64,000 nucleotides of DNA from Cacajao melanocephalus (Eukaryota > Chordata > Mammalia > Primates > Pitheciidae). The notes under the pieces were generated by a model. That model was not told the DNA's origin. It did not search any database and saw nothing but the letters and a program-made list of their open reading frames with translations. Positions 24,313-37,587 of this stretch are shown here, in pieces (the first letter of the stretch is position 1; the number at the start of each line of letters is the position of its first letter). A program made the translations under genes and the position numbers. The stretch covers positions 1 through 64,000 of the forward strand of contig CAUYLG010018022.1 in assembly GCA_963573385.1 (NCBI GenBank), read 5' to 3'.

Positions 24313-25740
24313 GCTTTGTTCTTAAACCGGCGTCCCCATCAGGCTGGCATGGTGAGTACTGGAAGTTTCAAGTCCAGATTCTCGTGGCTTGTGTCCAGAG
24401 GGAAGAAAGTCCTCCTTGCAGTCCAAATATCAAATCTCACGCAAGGGCTGTGGTGGGCTGTGCTTGATGGGCATGCACTACGGGACTCCCCGGGAGGGGA
24501 CGGCCTGGCATGAGCGGCCCGCCGGAGACCTGCGGGAGGCTGGGTCCCATGACTGCAGGGCCTCCACAGGGAGGCTGCTTGGCTCTGCCATTTTGACCCG
24601 CGGACATTTTCACCCTGAGAGTTTTTGACTCCAAGTTCATGACCCATCACATTAATCAGAATCAAACCAACGGTTGACATTTGTCAAGGAAGCGTTTTCC
24701 AAGGTGAATTCCATGAATCCAGTTTAGTTCTTGGATCAATTTTTTACACAGAGCAGTGAACCAAATGGTTTTCATTTTTATTTTTCAGTGATAACTGACT
24801 CATCCACTTTTTTGTGGGCTTTTGTTTTGTTTTGTTTGTTTTTTCCTTACCCAAGTCTAATTTCAACAAGTGAATCTTCTGCTCTAATGAGTTTTCTTTT
24901 GTGGCCATTACTTTTACAAAACCAAATTTCTCAAATAATTGGCACAGATCCAAATTTTAAAAAGATATCTTTTTCTTCTGTCAATATGAATCTTAAATTT
25001 AACGTGTGTATTTTTACCCACTGTCAGCTGCATTTTCTGTTGATGATTTCTAATTTCTCCTGGTTCAATTTTTATAGTTTTTAATGTTAACAATGATTAC
25101 TGTTCATTCAGTTTTTTATCTATAACGACTTTTACTGTAAGCTTCAGTTTCATAGTTTTTTAATCTATAACAACTTTTGCTTCCGTTTTTGCTGGCTTTA
25201 TTTTGTATTATGTCTGCTGTAATATTAATTTTAAATGGAAAGAAATGTGTTTGTATTTCTTAGCTAATCCTGAGACATTACTCTTGATAATTGCTCTTGT
25301 CCACAGCTGGTCTACCTTACAGCTCATCAGGTTCTTTCGTAAGTTTGTAACAGCTCTGCGAACTCTGAGTAACCATCGGCTCTGTGGCAAATGGGCAAAG
25401 TATCTGCCACGGAGTCAAAACACCTCCAGGTAAATGTGGCAATATCAGAGGAACTTCTTGGGTTTACCCAGAGCCATGTCCAGCAGATAGGGCGGTGGCC
25501 ATTCCCTAGGAGAAGCTGGGTGATGCTCCTACAGGAAGGCAAAGGTAAATCAGGCTTGGACCTAAGAAATCTTTGCAAGGCCTTGTCCATCCACGTCTCA
25601 AGGTCTCTCCTTCACCCACGCTTTGTCCCGCCTGCTGCCCACAGCACACCTCTGTATCCCATGACTCGCTCTGGGATATGACCCTCAGCCCCTTCCCCAG
25701 GGGACTTGTGCAGGGGCTTGGCAAATTACCAATGGACAAC
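24313..25740. other. Low-copy DNA; AT-rich core
   Basis: 24700-25260 is strikingly AT-rich compared with its surroundings. It contains an internal near-duplication of GTTTTTTA(A)TCTATAAC(G/A)ACTTTT at about 25111 and 25157. Probably an eroded repeat, but I cannot name it. No gene seen. Confidence 0.45.
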
Positions 25741-25742
25741 CA

Positions 25743-25895
25743 ACCCAGCACTCCCTTCTCTACTAGTTCCCAACCCCATGTCACCTCCCAAATCCAATGC
25801 TCCTCCCCGCCCATACTCAGCACTCCCTTCTCTACTAGTTCTCAACCCCATGTCACCTCCCAAATCCAATTCTCCTCCCACCGATACCCAGCACT
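25743..25895. repeat. 72-bp tandem duplication
   Basis: CAGCACTCCCTTCTCTACTAG starts at 25746 and 25818, 72 bp apart, with a partial third start at 25889. The two full copies differ at only a few sites. It abuts the next MaLR LTR. Confidence 0.9.
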
Positions 25896-25910
25896 CCCTC
25901 CCCACCTACA

Positions 25911-26285
25911 TTAGTCCATTCTTACACTGCTATAAAGGAATACTGGAGACTGGGTGATTTATAAGGAAAGAGGTTCGATTGGCTCAAGGTTCTGCAGACT
26001 GTACAGGAAGGATGGTGGCATGTGCTCGGCTTCAATCATGGCGGAAGGTGAAGGGGAAGCTGGCACTTCACGTGGCCAGAGCAGGAGGAAGGGAGAGAGG
26101 GAGGGGGAGGTACCACACATTTTTAAACAGCCAGGTCTTGTGGGGACTCGTGCACACTCATGAGAACAGCACCCAGGGGGAGCTCCACCCCCATGATCCA
26201 TCACCTCCCACCAGGCCCCACCTCCAACACGTGATTACAATTCAACATGAGATTTGGGCGGGGACACAGATCCACACCGAAGCAC
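25911..26285 (-). mobile_element. MST-type MaLR LTR, antisense
   Basis: Antisense MaLR: TTAGTCCATTCTTACACTGC, GAATACTGGAGACTGGGTGA, AATCATGGCGGAAGGTGAAG, CCATGATCCATCACCTCCCA, and AACATGAGATTTGGGCGGGG near the end. Confidence 0.9.
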
Positions 26286-28889
26286 CAGCCATAGCCAACG
26301 CTCCCTGCTCCACCAGTGTCCCACGCTTCCCCTTTCAACTCATGCTTCAGGCTGCTGCCCACTGCCAGAGAAAATGCAAAACGTGCTGTCTGGGACCCAG
26401 GGAGCAGGGCACGCAATCCCAGCTGCAGCCCTGGGCTGCAAAGGACCCACCCTGCCTGCGCCTCTGGGTGCTCCATGGTGACTAGGTTTCCCTCTCGATT
26501 TGCCCCACCTGCCACTCACTCCCTGCTGATGCCCTGGCTCCCTAGTTCTCTGAGCAGAAGGGAGCTGTCCCCTAAATCCCATCTTGCCTTCCTGCAGCCC
26601 ATGATAGCCTTCCTTGCATCCAGGCTTTATCTTCCCCCAGGTGCCCCGCCTGATGCCCTCTGTCTGGTTATTAAGAACAGAGGATGACCAGTGATGGCCT
26701 CTTCCCATTGCCTTCAGTCTTCCCTGTGTGAGGGGCCTGGCATCCCTAAGGCGCCCTCGAGTCCTGCTGTCTGGGACACCTCAGGCTCTCTCCAAAGCCC
26801 TGGGATCCTTTGCCCAGCTCGTCCTGTGCCGGGCGACTGCGGTCCTCTTGCATCTCCTGGGCCTGCCACCTGCAGGGATCCTTGTCTTCCGGAGCCGCCC
26901 CTTCCCTCCCAGCATGGTGGCTTTTTTGCCTCAGCTCTCAGCCCTCTGCCTCCAGCCAGAGACTCCCTTTCCCACCGCCAGCGTAGACCCCAGCTCTTCT
27001 TCTGAGGCAGGGCCCTTGCTTACCCAGGAGTTCCTCACTTCCAGATTCTCCTGTTCGCCCCGGAATCCCATGGTCTTAGTCCCGGTCTTACCTGCTCCTG
27101 CCTGGGGCTGATTCTCGCATTAGGCTGCAGGTTCATGAGGGTGAAATGGAGCAGTGTAGGATGTTTCTTGACCTTGGGGAGGCTGGGGAGGCAGAAAGGG
27201 GTGGGTCCATCTGTTCCAGCTGGCTGGGAAATCTGCTGTTCGAATGTGACCTGGTGTATTCTATATGCTGAGGCATCAGTTGGCCAGAGCTCCAGGACTA
27301 CCTGAGATGCTCCTGTGCTGGCAAATGGCACAGAGCCGGGGCAGGGCAGCTGCGTGCTGTCTCCGTGGGCCCAGGGTCCACTCCTCGGGAGAAGGGCTTG
27401 GGCTTCAGTGTCGAGGGCACAGGCCCACACAGCAGCTTGGCAGCTCACCAGCTCTGAGGCCAGGCGCCGTGCGCTTCCCCTCCGCACGGGGTGGCAACAG
27501 CCTGACCCTGTGACGCTGGGTGATCCGGCGCTAAGGACTGTCACACAGAAGCTGACCGGCTCCCTCCCAGTGCGTTCCCGTGGAATCACTTACATTTCCA
27601 GGGACCCTGTGTGCTTTCTTCCTCCTGAGCACAGCGTGCTATTGTTCATGTCTGTGCTGTCAGAGCCACTGCCTGGAGTTAATGATGGTGGTCACAAAGT
27701 GTCACAACTGTCTGTGACTTCCCTTGCCCTCGCCCGAAGCAGCTCTGGCTGCAGCAGTGCCCTGGCCTTGGCTGGGACAGCCCTTGTCTTGCCTTCCCTC
27801 CTCCTCTGCCTGGGAACTCTCTGCCCCATCCTCCTTCCAATGGCCTTTCTAAGGTGACGCTGTCAGACCTCTGCTTCCTCTTCCTCTCCTCTTTCTCGGG
27901 ATCACAGCAGAATCCACACATCTGTCCCTGGAAGCTCTGCCTGACACTGAGGCGGTTTTTGGGATGATCTCCCAGCGTCCATCTCTCTGATCACGGCCAC
28001 CCGCTCCTCGTTTCTTGGGAGGTGGGTCTGATTTTCCCTCTTCCATCATGACCAGGATCAAATGCCCACTGTGCTCAGTGCTGGCGGCAGAGAGTTGAAG
28101 CCCCTGAGTTCCTCCTCTCAAGGCGTAAATGATTGAGAAAACAAGGATTGGGCCGTTTCAACACGGGGACAGAGACTTCCAAAGGTGCAGCCATGAAACT
28201 AGTCTGGAAACGCTGTGGAGGGCTTGCCAGGAGAGGCGAGCCCCCCGCTGAATTTAGAGGAAGGGCAAAGTGCTCCAAACCAAACCATGGGGGGAAGGGG
28301 TTGGGGCCACAGGATCAGGGGTGCCAGCAAAGGCCCAAGCACTTGGACCACAGCTATGCACGGATGAGGATGAGCTGGACGGTCACCTGTGTGAGAATGA
28401 GAGCGGGGAGAGGGCACTGCCCCTAGCCTTGGGCCAGGAGTGCCAGGCAGCCCTGCTTTGGACGTGGCTCCTCTCCAGAAAAATCATCAGATACCAGAGA
28501 AGGCAGAGGACATGTGTGGGCAGCTGTGTGGGTGAGCTCACACAGGCAGGCAGTGCGATGCTGCTGCGGATCAGATCGTGTTCCTGCTGCTACTTTCTGG
28601 TGGAACTCAGGGAGAAGTTCTTTAAACCACCTGTTTGTGAGGTTCCAAAAGAGGCTCTGACACTTGGCCACTGTCCCCAGACAGAGCTTCTCCTCCTTTC
28701 CCTCCAGGTTTCTGGAAAACGGCCCCCTCTCCTCCAGGCAGATCCGTCTCTTGGACTCTGAATTCCACCGCTTTGCCCCTGCAGACCCTGGGCAGCCCTG
28801 CCTGGCACAGCTGGAGGACCACTCCCTCCCTGGGGACTGGCACCAGGCCTGGGCGCCGGCTTCACCAGCCAACACGGAAGGGGCTCTAG

Positions 28890-28965
28890 GGTGAATTGTC
28901 CCTGTTTGCAGATGAAGAAACAGAGCCTGGGTGTGGAAGCCAGAGTCAGCCACAGCAGAAGCTGT
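28890..28965 (-). mobile_element. Possible MIR core remnant
   Basis: TTTGCAGATGAAGAAACAGAGCCTGGG matches the antisense MIR core in outline. Too short for certainty. Confidence 0.4.
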
Positions 28966-29109
28966 GCCCCACTACTCCTCATCTTGAGAGACACCTTCCT
29001 TATACAATGCTGGGTGACCCAGGAACCCAAATATTCAAGACAGAGGCCCCATTTATGGCAGCTGATGGCCCTGGGCAGAGTGGGCTGATGCTTGTTGGAT
29101 GCAGACTGT

Positions 29110-29165
29110 GGGATGTGCTGGTTGCCAGTTCTGGGATGTGCTGGTTGCCAGTTCTGGAATGTCCT
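29110..29165. repeat. 23-bp tandem repeat, ~2.5 copies
   Basis: GGGATGTGCTGGTTGCCAG starts at 29110 and 29133, with a partial copy from 29156. Confidence 0.85.
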
Positions 29166-30544
29166 GGCGAGCCATGACCAGGAGGGGACAGCATCGCTCA
29201 CTCTGCAGGATAGTGGTTCCCTTATGGGAAAGTCACGGCCCCTCTCTGGTGGCCTCCTGAGCTCTAAGACCTTCCTCTGGGCAGCCGCGTCCTCTGCCAG
29301 GCCTCCCCTGAGGTCCCCTCAGTGCTCTCCCATCTCAAGACCGCACACATGTTTCTGGCGGCCTGGGTTGTCCTTCCTGGGCTGCTGGGTTCCCCGCTGT
29401 CTGATGCCTCCTTGGCCAGGGTCCATGACTTACACCATGAGCCGGATACTGTGGTCAGTGCAGGGCATCTCATCAGCTTTCAGAACATGCCCCTGCTGAG
29501 AACTGAGGACCCGCGGGGCCTCCCCGCGCTGATCCCATCACCTCACTGGAGCTGAAGTACTTTTTCTGATTGAATCGTCATCTCTAGAGGAGCCGGGGTC
29601 ACATCTCAAGGTGGCAGAGAGTAAAAGGACTGGCCCTTCCCACAGATGCATCCGCTGAGTGACGTGCCAGAAAACTTTCCACCTATGAGAAGGAGCAGCT
29701 CCCCAGGACTGAGCCTGGGGTTGGGGTTCCTGCCACGGGGGAGGAGCCTGGCCAGGCAGGACCCCCAGGGTTAGTCCTGAAGGGAATGAGGGATGGGGAG
29801 GAGGGACCGGTGGGGTTGGAGGGATAGCGAGAGTGTGGCTCAGTGCGGAATGGAGAAAGGACCCGTGGAGATCTCTGCAGCACGGGCGCCCTCTGTCAGG
29901 AGCCCAGCCTGTCCTGATTTCTGATTGTTACTGTTTGGGGGAACAATGGAGCTTTGTGTGGGCCGCTGCAGGGATCAACACTTCCCAGGACCCAGGGTAA
30001 AGCCAGGAGCTCCCTGCTCTTCCACGCGGAGCGGGGAGGGGGCAGCTCGCCTGCCCTGGATGGGCAGTGTGGGCATCCTGCGTGGAGTCCAGCTGCCCTG
30101 AATGGTTGTGACGGTGCCTGAGGGCCGGACGGAAGCCGTAGGAGGAAGGCCAAGGCCCACAGTGGGCGGGCAGATGTGGGGTGGGTAGAGAAGGGCACTG
30201 GCCCTGCACACAGGAGGTAGAGGGCGGTGCTCAGTCAGAGGCAGGGACCAAAAGGGAAGGGAAGAGGAGGAGCTTCCACCCCTCAGGCCAAGTTCCCTGT
30301 TTTTGTGTTCTCTGCAGTGGGACAGGGTACTTCTGAGCAGGCAGGACTGGGGCCTCTGACTAGCAGGGGCCAGGAGGGCTGGACACCATGCTTTCGCTAT
30401 GGGGTCATTTATGTGACGTTTTCATTAACTTCGTTTAGCCACCCAGGAGTAAAAGCAGAGAAATCGGATGGTCAGATGTTCCCTGGGTTGGGTCCTGGCA
30501 AGAGGGAGGTGGCGAGAGGTCAAGGACCCAAGGGATTTAGGGTT

Positions 30545-30682
30545 CAGGTCAGCCTGCTGGTGAATGATCAGATGGGGTCCAGGTCAGTGTGCCGGCCAGT
30601 GATCATATGGAGCTCAGGTCAGTGTGCCTGCAAAGGATCAGATGGGGCCCAGGTCAGCCTGCCGGCCGATAACTGCAGCCTG
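30545..30682. repeat. 35-bp minisatellite, ~4 copies
   Basis: CAGGTCAG(C/T)(C/G)TG starts at 30545, 30580, 30615 and 30650, a strict 35-bp period. Each unit also has a GATCA(G/T)ATGG block. The copies are diverged at several sites. Confidence 0.9.
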
Positions 30683-30829
30683 TGCCTGTGATTCTGCCTC
30701 CCTCGAGCCTGTGTGTGCACAGATTCCAGCACTGGGTCCACGTCACAGAGCCGCACGCAGACATGTGGGCTTCATGCACTTGGGGCTGCAGCTCCGGTGT
30801 GTGGAGATGTGTGCCTGATTGTGCGCTCA

Positions 30830-31005
30830 TGCTGAATTTTAAATTAGTTTTTAAAAAAAATTTTATTATAACTGAAAGTGGAAAATATACCTCTGGAATG
30901 GCATTAGCTGAACCTAGCACAGTAATAACGCTGTGTGCTAATGGTCTGTTTTTGTGCTGTTTGGTTGTTATGGTGACAGGTGCATTCACTAATAGGTAAG
31001 TTTGT
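30830..31005. promoter_or_regulatory. AT-rich regulatory-looking patch
   Basis: An AT-rich island in GC-rich DNA with TAATAAC (30923), a half X-box-like GTTATGGTGAC (30967-30977) overlapping a MEIS/TGIF-type TGACAGGTG (30974-30982), and a strong splice-donor-like AATAG|GTAAGTTT (30991-31003). Motif matches of this length occur by chance, so this is only a candidate enhancer. Confidence 0.25.
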
Positions 31006-33744
31006 TTTGAGAGTGTTAGCACCGTTTTGCCAAATGTTCTCTTTCTGCTGCGACCTTAGGCCTTCACAGTTCTCATTGGTGAGGATCAGTGTGGATTTCC
31101 TTCGTGCTCTGAAAATGGCCAGAGCCCCCTCCAGAAACCCTGACTGTCACATCTGAGAGAGGCGTCATGTGTAAACAGATGTAAGAGTCATAGCCCTTCA
31201 GAGATGCTGCAGGGGAAGAATAACCAGCAAGACCATCTCAGCTTCTATGGAACTCGCTTCCACGCAGGAGCTGGGCTGTGATGGGCAGCAGGGAAGGCAG
31301 ACAGCTCTTCCCGGTGGACAGTCAAGGGCTCCCGTGGAGGAGGCATTGGTCCCAGTGGGGAGCAAACCTAACCTGGCCTTCCCCAGTCACGATGAACTGA
31401 CCGAGCCAGAAAGATGGAAGAACTGCTGAGACTTTGCGGGCAGGGCAGTGGGTGTCCAGGCGGGTGTCCAGGTGGGTGTCCAGGCTGGCGGGCAGCCTAC
31501 TGCTTGAGGGAGGGAGATAACAGTGAGTGAGGTCAGACCACAAGGCCTGTGCTCCAGGTGTAGCCTGGGAGTCTCCAAACCGAGCACTGCCTCACTTTGA
31601 GGCAGCATGGGAAAAGGATGGGAATGCGGGTGAATCAGTGGCTGTGTGTTCGTGCCTGGCTGTTTAAAATGCTCCAGGCTTCAGCATGCCCGCTTTAAAA
31701 ATGGAGGAAGTGTGTGGGAATGTGGAAAGCAAGTGAACGATTAATACTGAATTCCAGGAACAGCCGTGCGAGGAAGGAAGCCAACCTGGGAAGGGGCTGT
31801 GGGTGACGAAGGCAGCAGTGGGAGGCGACTCTTTAAAAAGTTGGCTGGGGAAGCCTGTGAGAAGGGGCCTTCAGGCTGAGCCTGAGCGGAGCGTTCAGGG
31901 CCGTGGACAGGGGCAGGACGGTGGGAGAGGCTGTGTTTGAAGGGCTCCCTCAGAGACACAGGTCCAGAGAGGTGCTGGGCAAGCAGGTGCCTTCAGCGCC
32001 TGGGAAGGACGCTCTGCGAGTGCTGGAGGCAGATCTGACGCCCTCCTTCCAGGATGGCAGGGCTTCTCCAGCAGCTGAAGATGTCCGTCACCCAGGCCTG
32101 TGGGGATGACTGGTGGCCTCAGCAGGGGCCCCAGCCAGCCCAGCCTTCCCTTGAGATGTGCCTGAGCACGCAGCAGTGACGGCGGCCCTGGGCCCTGGAT
32201 GGCCTGAAGACACCGTGGCGAGACCAGGCCCATTCGGTTTTAAGGATTCGGAACCCTTCACATTCATTCAGAAAATCGTTTACAATTGTTTGCAATTTTC
32301 ACTTAACATTTCTCTGCCTCCATCTTGACTACAGAATGGGGAGCTGGCATTTGGACAGCCAAGGATACAGGTGCCAGGAGAGTGGGTAGCCGCAGTGTGT
32401 GGCGCACCTGTGCCAAAGATGTCCGAAGCCAAGGTTGACCTTCCAGTAGAAGTGTCCCCAGTGGCCCGTGGACATGCCTTATTTTGGGAGGTTCTTGGGA
32501 GTGCAGAAGGGATCGTTGGAACAGAAGGGACTGTTGGAACAGAAGGGATTGAACGCCTGGAAGCTGAAGCATCACGGGGCAGGGGGAAGGTGCCTCTGCT
32601 GTGACATGGAAATTCTTCTCTGCTTAAGGAGAATGTCCATTAATAGTTCACTTCTGACCAGATTATGGTATCGCTGCCAGCAGATCTGAGAAAAGCCTCT
32701 GCGCTTCCAAATTCTAAAGCCATTTCACTTTTTCCTAACATCAGAAATTCCTTGATTCCTGTTCAAAGTGGCGCTGGTTGCCAACTCGGCTTAGCTGAAG
32801 GCTCTGGCCCTATTTACAGCCTCACAGCCTTTCCCGCCCCCACCCCCAGGCTCCTACACAGACCCCACAGAGGTGAGTGCTGCTCTCTGCTCAGAGGCCC
32901 TCAGAAGAGCTCCAGGGGACTTTTTGGGCTCAGAGAGGAACTGGGGGAAGCAGCCCCTGTTCTGGCCATGCAGGAGCTGTGCTTTCATTCCTTCCGAGCC
33001 CAGCTCAGCTTTTGGGACTTGGGGACCGGGAGAAGTGCAGACCCCCCTTCTGCTGAGAAGCTCCTGCCTTTGTTGACAAGAGGGAGGGTCATGAAGGGCC
33101 CGGCTAGAGTCCTTCTCCTGAGCATCTGAGCTGCGGGTGTCTTCCTGGGCCACAGGTTGAGCCTGCAGTCGCCCTATTAGCACCTGAAGGGAGGCTTCTA
33201 TTGTGAAGCCACTAATTGCCAGACTTCGGAATTCATTATGCATTTGCGTGAGGCTTTATGGGGTATTTCTAGGTGTGTGGCTGTCGGATGGTTGCAGCTC
33301 TCCTAAGAGATCAGTCAGAGTCCCATCCGGGAGCCCCACAAGCGCAGACTGGGAGACCATGAAGCAGGTGACCTAGCAGGAATCTGCACCCACTTGGAGT
33401 CAGAGCTGGGACCAGGACCCACGTTCTGATGACTCCCTGCCCCACAGGCCAGAGGGGTCAGCCTGGTCCCAGGTCCAACCTCAAGTCAACATCTGGAGTC
33501 CTTTAGAGAGAGCACCTCTCAATGGAGCCAAGAGTTCAGATGGGATGGAGAGAGGAGAGAAGAAGGGGAGCCGCCTCGGAGGGACAGGAAGCAGGGGAGA
33601 GGAGGCAGGAGAGAAGCAGTCTCATCAGGACTGGGACGGTGCTGCCAGAAAGTAACTCTCCAGGCCCCTCTCCGGGAATTGTGCATGGCCCACACCCCTG
33701 CTGCCCCCCAGGGCAAAGGCACCTGTAGATCCCGCCTTGCCCAT
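31006..33744. other. GC-rich low-copy DNA, no gene seen
   Basis: No gene recognised. Contains two small tandem repeats: a 12-bp GGGTGTCCAGG(C/T) motif three times at 31454-31489, and an 18-bp GAAGGGA(C/T)(T)(C)GTTGGAACA motif nearly three times at 32504-32550. Confidence 0.45.
32504..32550. repeat. 18-bp tandem repeat
   Basis: The units ACAGAAGGGACTGTTGGA and neighbours repeat at 18-bp steps nearly three times. Eighteen keeps frame, which explains the short open frames here. Confidence 0.8.
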
Positions 33745-33890
33745 GCGTGGTCCGGGAACCAGTAGCATCAGCATCACTTGGGAGCTTGTGAGAAATGTAG
33801 CCTCTCAGGCCCCACCCATGGCTCCCGGGTCAGAATTTCCATTTCAACACAGTCCCTGGGGCACCTGAGCATGCTGAATCCCATAAGCTC
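33745..33890 (+). mobile_element. MER5A-type hAT remnant
   Basis: Clear match to the MER5A order: GTGGTCCGGGAACCAGTAGC, ATCAGCATCACTTGGGAGCT, GTGAGAAATGTAGCCTCTCAGGCCCCACCC, GGGTCAGAATTTCCATTTCAACA, TCCCTGGGGCACCTGAGCATG. Non-autonomous, no coding capacity. Confidence 0.88.
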
Positions 33891-33916
33891 TGTTCCAGAT
33901 GACATGGAAGAGTTAA

Positions 33917-35270
<1,354 letters not shown>

Positions 35271-36150
35271 TTTTCAGAAAAATGTTTTGAGATAAACGGC
35301 TTGGCACATGGAGAAAGGACACAGTTTGAATCTCGTGTCTTTAAAACTAAGTAAATTCACATCCAACACAGCATTAAATAGTGAAAGCTAAAATGTGAAT
35401 GTTCTAGAATCAAATGATCTGAATAGGCTTGGAGTTACTCAAGGAGGCCTTTTTTGGTACGTTCCCAACTCCAGAAATCATACTGAAAAGTACTGATAGC
35501 TGTGACTACATAAAAAATGTAAAATAGCTGTACAAAAGAAAAAAAACTGCCTACAGCCAGGATGGAAATCAAGTCTAAAAACTGGGAAGGTGTTTTTCAC
35601 ACACATGATTGACAAGGCCTATTATGCAAAGGATACTCACAAATAAATTAGGACGAAAATCCCAGTGGAAAGCAATTGCGAGAGGGCATGGACAGGCCCA
35701 CAGAAAGGGAAGAACAGCAGCCGCGAATTACAGGCAGGAAACGCAAACACGACAATACGAGTTTAAACGTTCGCTACTGGATTGAGAAATAGGAAAGATG
35801 AGGGAAATCCGTACTGGCGGGAGTCTTCCTGTGTGTTTAGCAGCGGCTCAGAGTTCGGAAGCCACAGGAGATCACTGCGCAAGGTTAAACGAGGAAGGCG
35901 CGACGGTTCGTAGGAAACGATTTATTCAACAAAGGGAAAAAGAAAAGCACGACCTCTCTAAATGCTCATTAATGGAGATTGGCTACATAAGCTATGGTCG
36001 ATATATTGAAAGATCACACACTAATTAAAAGCAATGGGGTACATGTCTGCTTGTTGATAGTGAACTATTTCTGTAACATCTTGTTGACAGAAGAAAGCTG
36101 ATTTCAGAACAAAGTGTGCATGTGTAGAGGGTAAACTTGCATTTAGAGGG
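35271..36150 (+). mobile_element. Ancient L1 (L1ME/HAL1-like) remnant
   Basis: Diverged late-ORF2 L1 text: AACTGCCTACAGCCAGGATGG..., AGGCCTATTATGCAAAGG..., CATGGACAGGCCCACAGA (from ATGAACAGGCAATTCACAGA), and CATTAATGGAGATTGGCTACATAAGCTATGG (from TCAATGGGGGACTGGTTAAATAAATTATGG). No open frame survives. The part 35652-36000 is unusually rich in CpG. Confidence 0.6.
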
Positions 36151-36181
36151 ACGAGCGTCCCTTTCCTGTGTCCCAGAAGTG

Positions 36182-36745
36182 TCATTGCCTGGGATTGTGC
36201 TTGGGAAAGAAAGAGGGGTGCCCGTGTGTCCTTGCCCAGTTTGTCCGCCTGACGGTTGCACCCAGAGCTGCCTGTCCCCTGCCATACCTTGCTGCAGGCT
36301 CAGCATCGGTGGGAAGCACCTTGCTCTCCCAGTTCCAATTTGATAGATGGAGGGACACCGAGCCAGGAACAGCAGCAGTCACTTCTACGTGTTGGAGCTT
36401 TGGAGGATTTCTACTTTCTATTTTCTGGATTGCGTAATTTTTTCCCTCATGTATAACTTCAAAAACAAAGACTAACTTTTCAAAGATAAGTTCAGTGTGG
36501 TGTGAGGAGGGCTGAATGTTCTCGCACCTGGCAGCGTGTTTGAAGAAGTCCAGGGCGTTTATCAAAGCGGGTCGGGATTTGAGAGCCGCGCCGAGCTGTG
36601 GTGAGCTGCCAGCCCCGGGGTCCTGGTGATTCTTCCAGCTGTGTCCTGTGCTCTGGCTTTCAAAGCCGCTCATGTCCATGATGACCTGCGGGAGCTTCAG
36701 AGGTGCCGGAGGGAAGTGAATGGGTATGGGGGCCTCTCTGGGCAT
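36182..36745 (-). other. 187-codon frame, possible exon
   Basis: A minus-strand ATG frame whose middle (around 36650-36480) has a more protein-like composition than other frames here, with an amphipathic stretch ALINALDFFKHAARCEN. The C-terminal third translates sequence that resembles L1 3' UTR, arguing against a real full-length protein. A splice-acceptor-like CTCCCGCAG sits on the minus strand near 36686. I do not recognise it. Confidence 0.2.
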
Positions 36746-37587
36746 TCCTCGGAAAGTCCAGCAGTGCCTCTGGGAAGTGTGGACACTGGGCCTGGGGGCC
36801 TGGCCTCAGGGACAGCCCAGCCTGGAGGTGGCAGGAGGGGAGGACGCCTTTCCAAGTCCCTTCCAGGAGCACCTTCCACCCCGCAGCAGTGGGAGCTGTT
36901 TACTTGGCTTTATTCCACTGAATCTCTCCTGCTCTCCCTGCTGCTTAGACAAGGACCAAGGACGGGCCAGTGGGATGCCAAGGTGGCTGGACCCACACCT
37001 GCCCCTCGCAGTGATCCTGGGGGGTGCATGTCCCCACTCAGGACTGGAGGGAGGATGGGCACCAGCCAGGCTGAACACTGAATTTACCTCCTTCTATGGC
37101 ACAGACTTTGGCTTGGGCTGGGCAGTGGCCCCACCGTGCTGCATGTGCCACTGCTCCACCCACCTGTCCTCGCTGTGCCCACCTGCTCCCACCCACCCCA
37201 AACATCTGCCCGCCTGCCCCTGCTCACCCCAACGTGCCCCCGCTTTCCCCACCTGCCCACGCTCTCCCCACCTGCCCCCTCTCTCCCCTCTCTCTGACTT
37301 TGCTTTGATGTTGTGTGAGTGGGGCATGGAGAGGTTGTAGCTGAAGGTGGCTGTGGAGTGCAGTCTCTTAGCAGCCCCTGTGTCTGGCTCTCTGCATCCT
37401 CCAAAGCCTTGTCTCCAGATTGGCCCATTTTCGTCCTCCCCTCTGCCGATCTGGAAGACTTGGGTATGTCATGATGTGTTTTGCTTTTTAATGTATATCA
37501 CAGCGTATCTCAGGACCCAAGTTCCCTGTGCCCGAGGGAACAATGAAACTGGAAGCTTTGTCATGTAAGAAACCACCTTCCCTCCTG
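36746..37587. other. GC-rich low-copy DNA, C-rich tract
   Basis: 37150-37300 is C-rich, with degenerate 18-20-bp units of CCCCACCTGCCC(C/A)(C)GCT type. It looks like a decayed minisatellite. No gene seen. Confidence 0.5.

Larger units (their letters stand above)
26286..30544. other. GC-rich low-copy DNA, no gene seen
   Basis: No gene recognised over about 4 kb. Many overlapping frames on both strands (up to about 200 codons) without domains. A MIR-like antisense fragment (TTGCAGATGAAGAAACAGAGCC) lies at 28900-28960. A 23-bp repeat of about 2.5 copies, GGGATGTGCTGGTTGCCAG, lies at 29110-29165. Confidence 0.45.

Noticed and set aside
37150..37300. C-rich tract as an i-motif or promoter element
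   Set aside because: The C-runs are mostly of irregular length and spacing, consistent with a decayed minisatellite; no initiation motif nearby.
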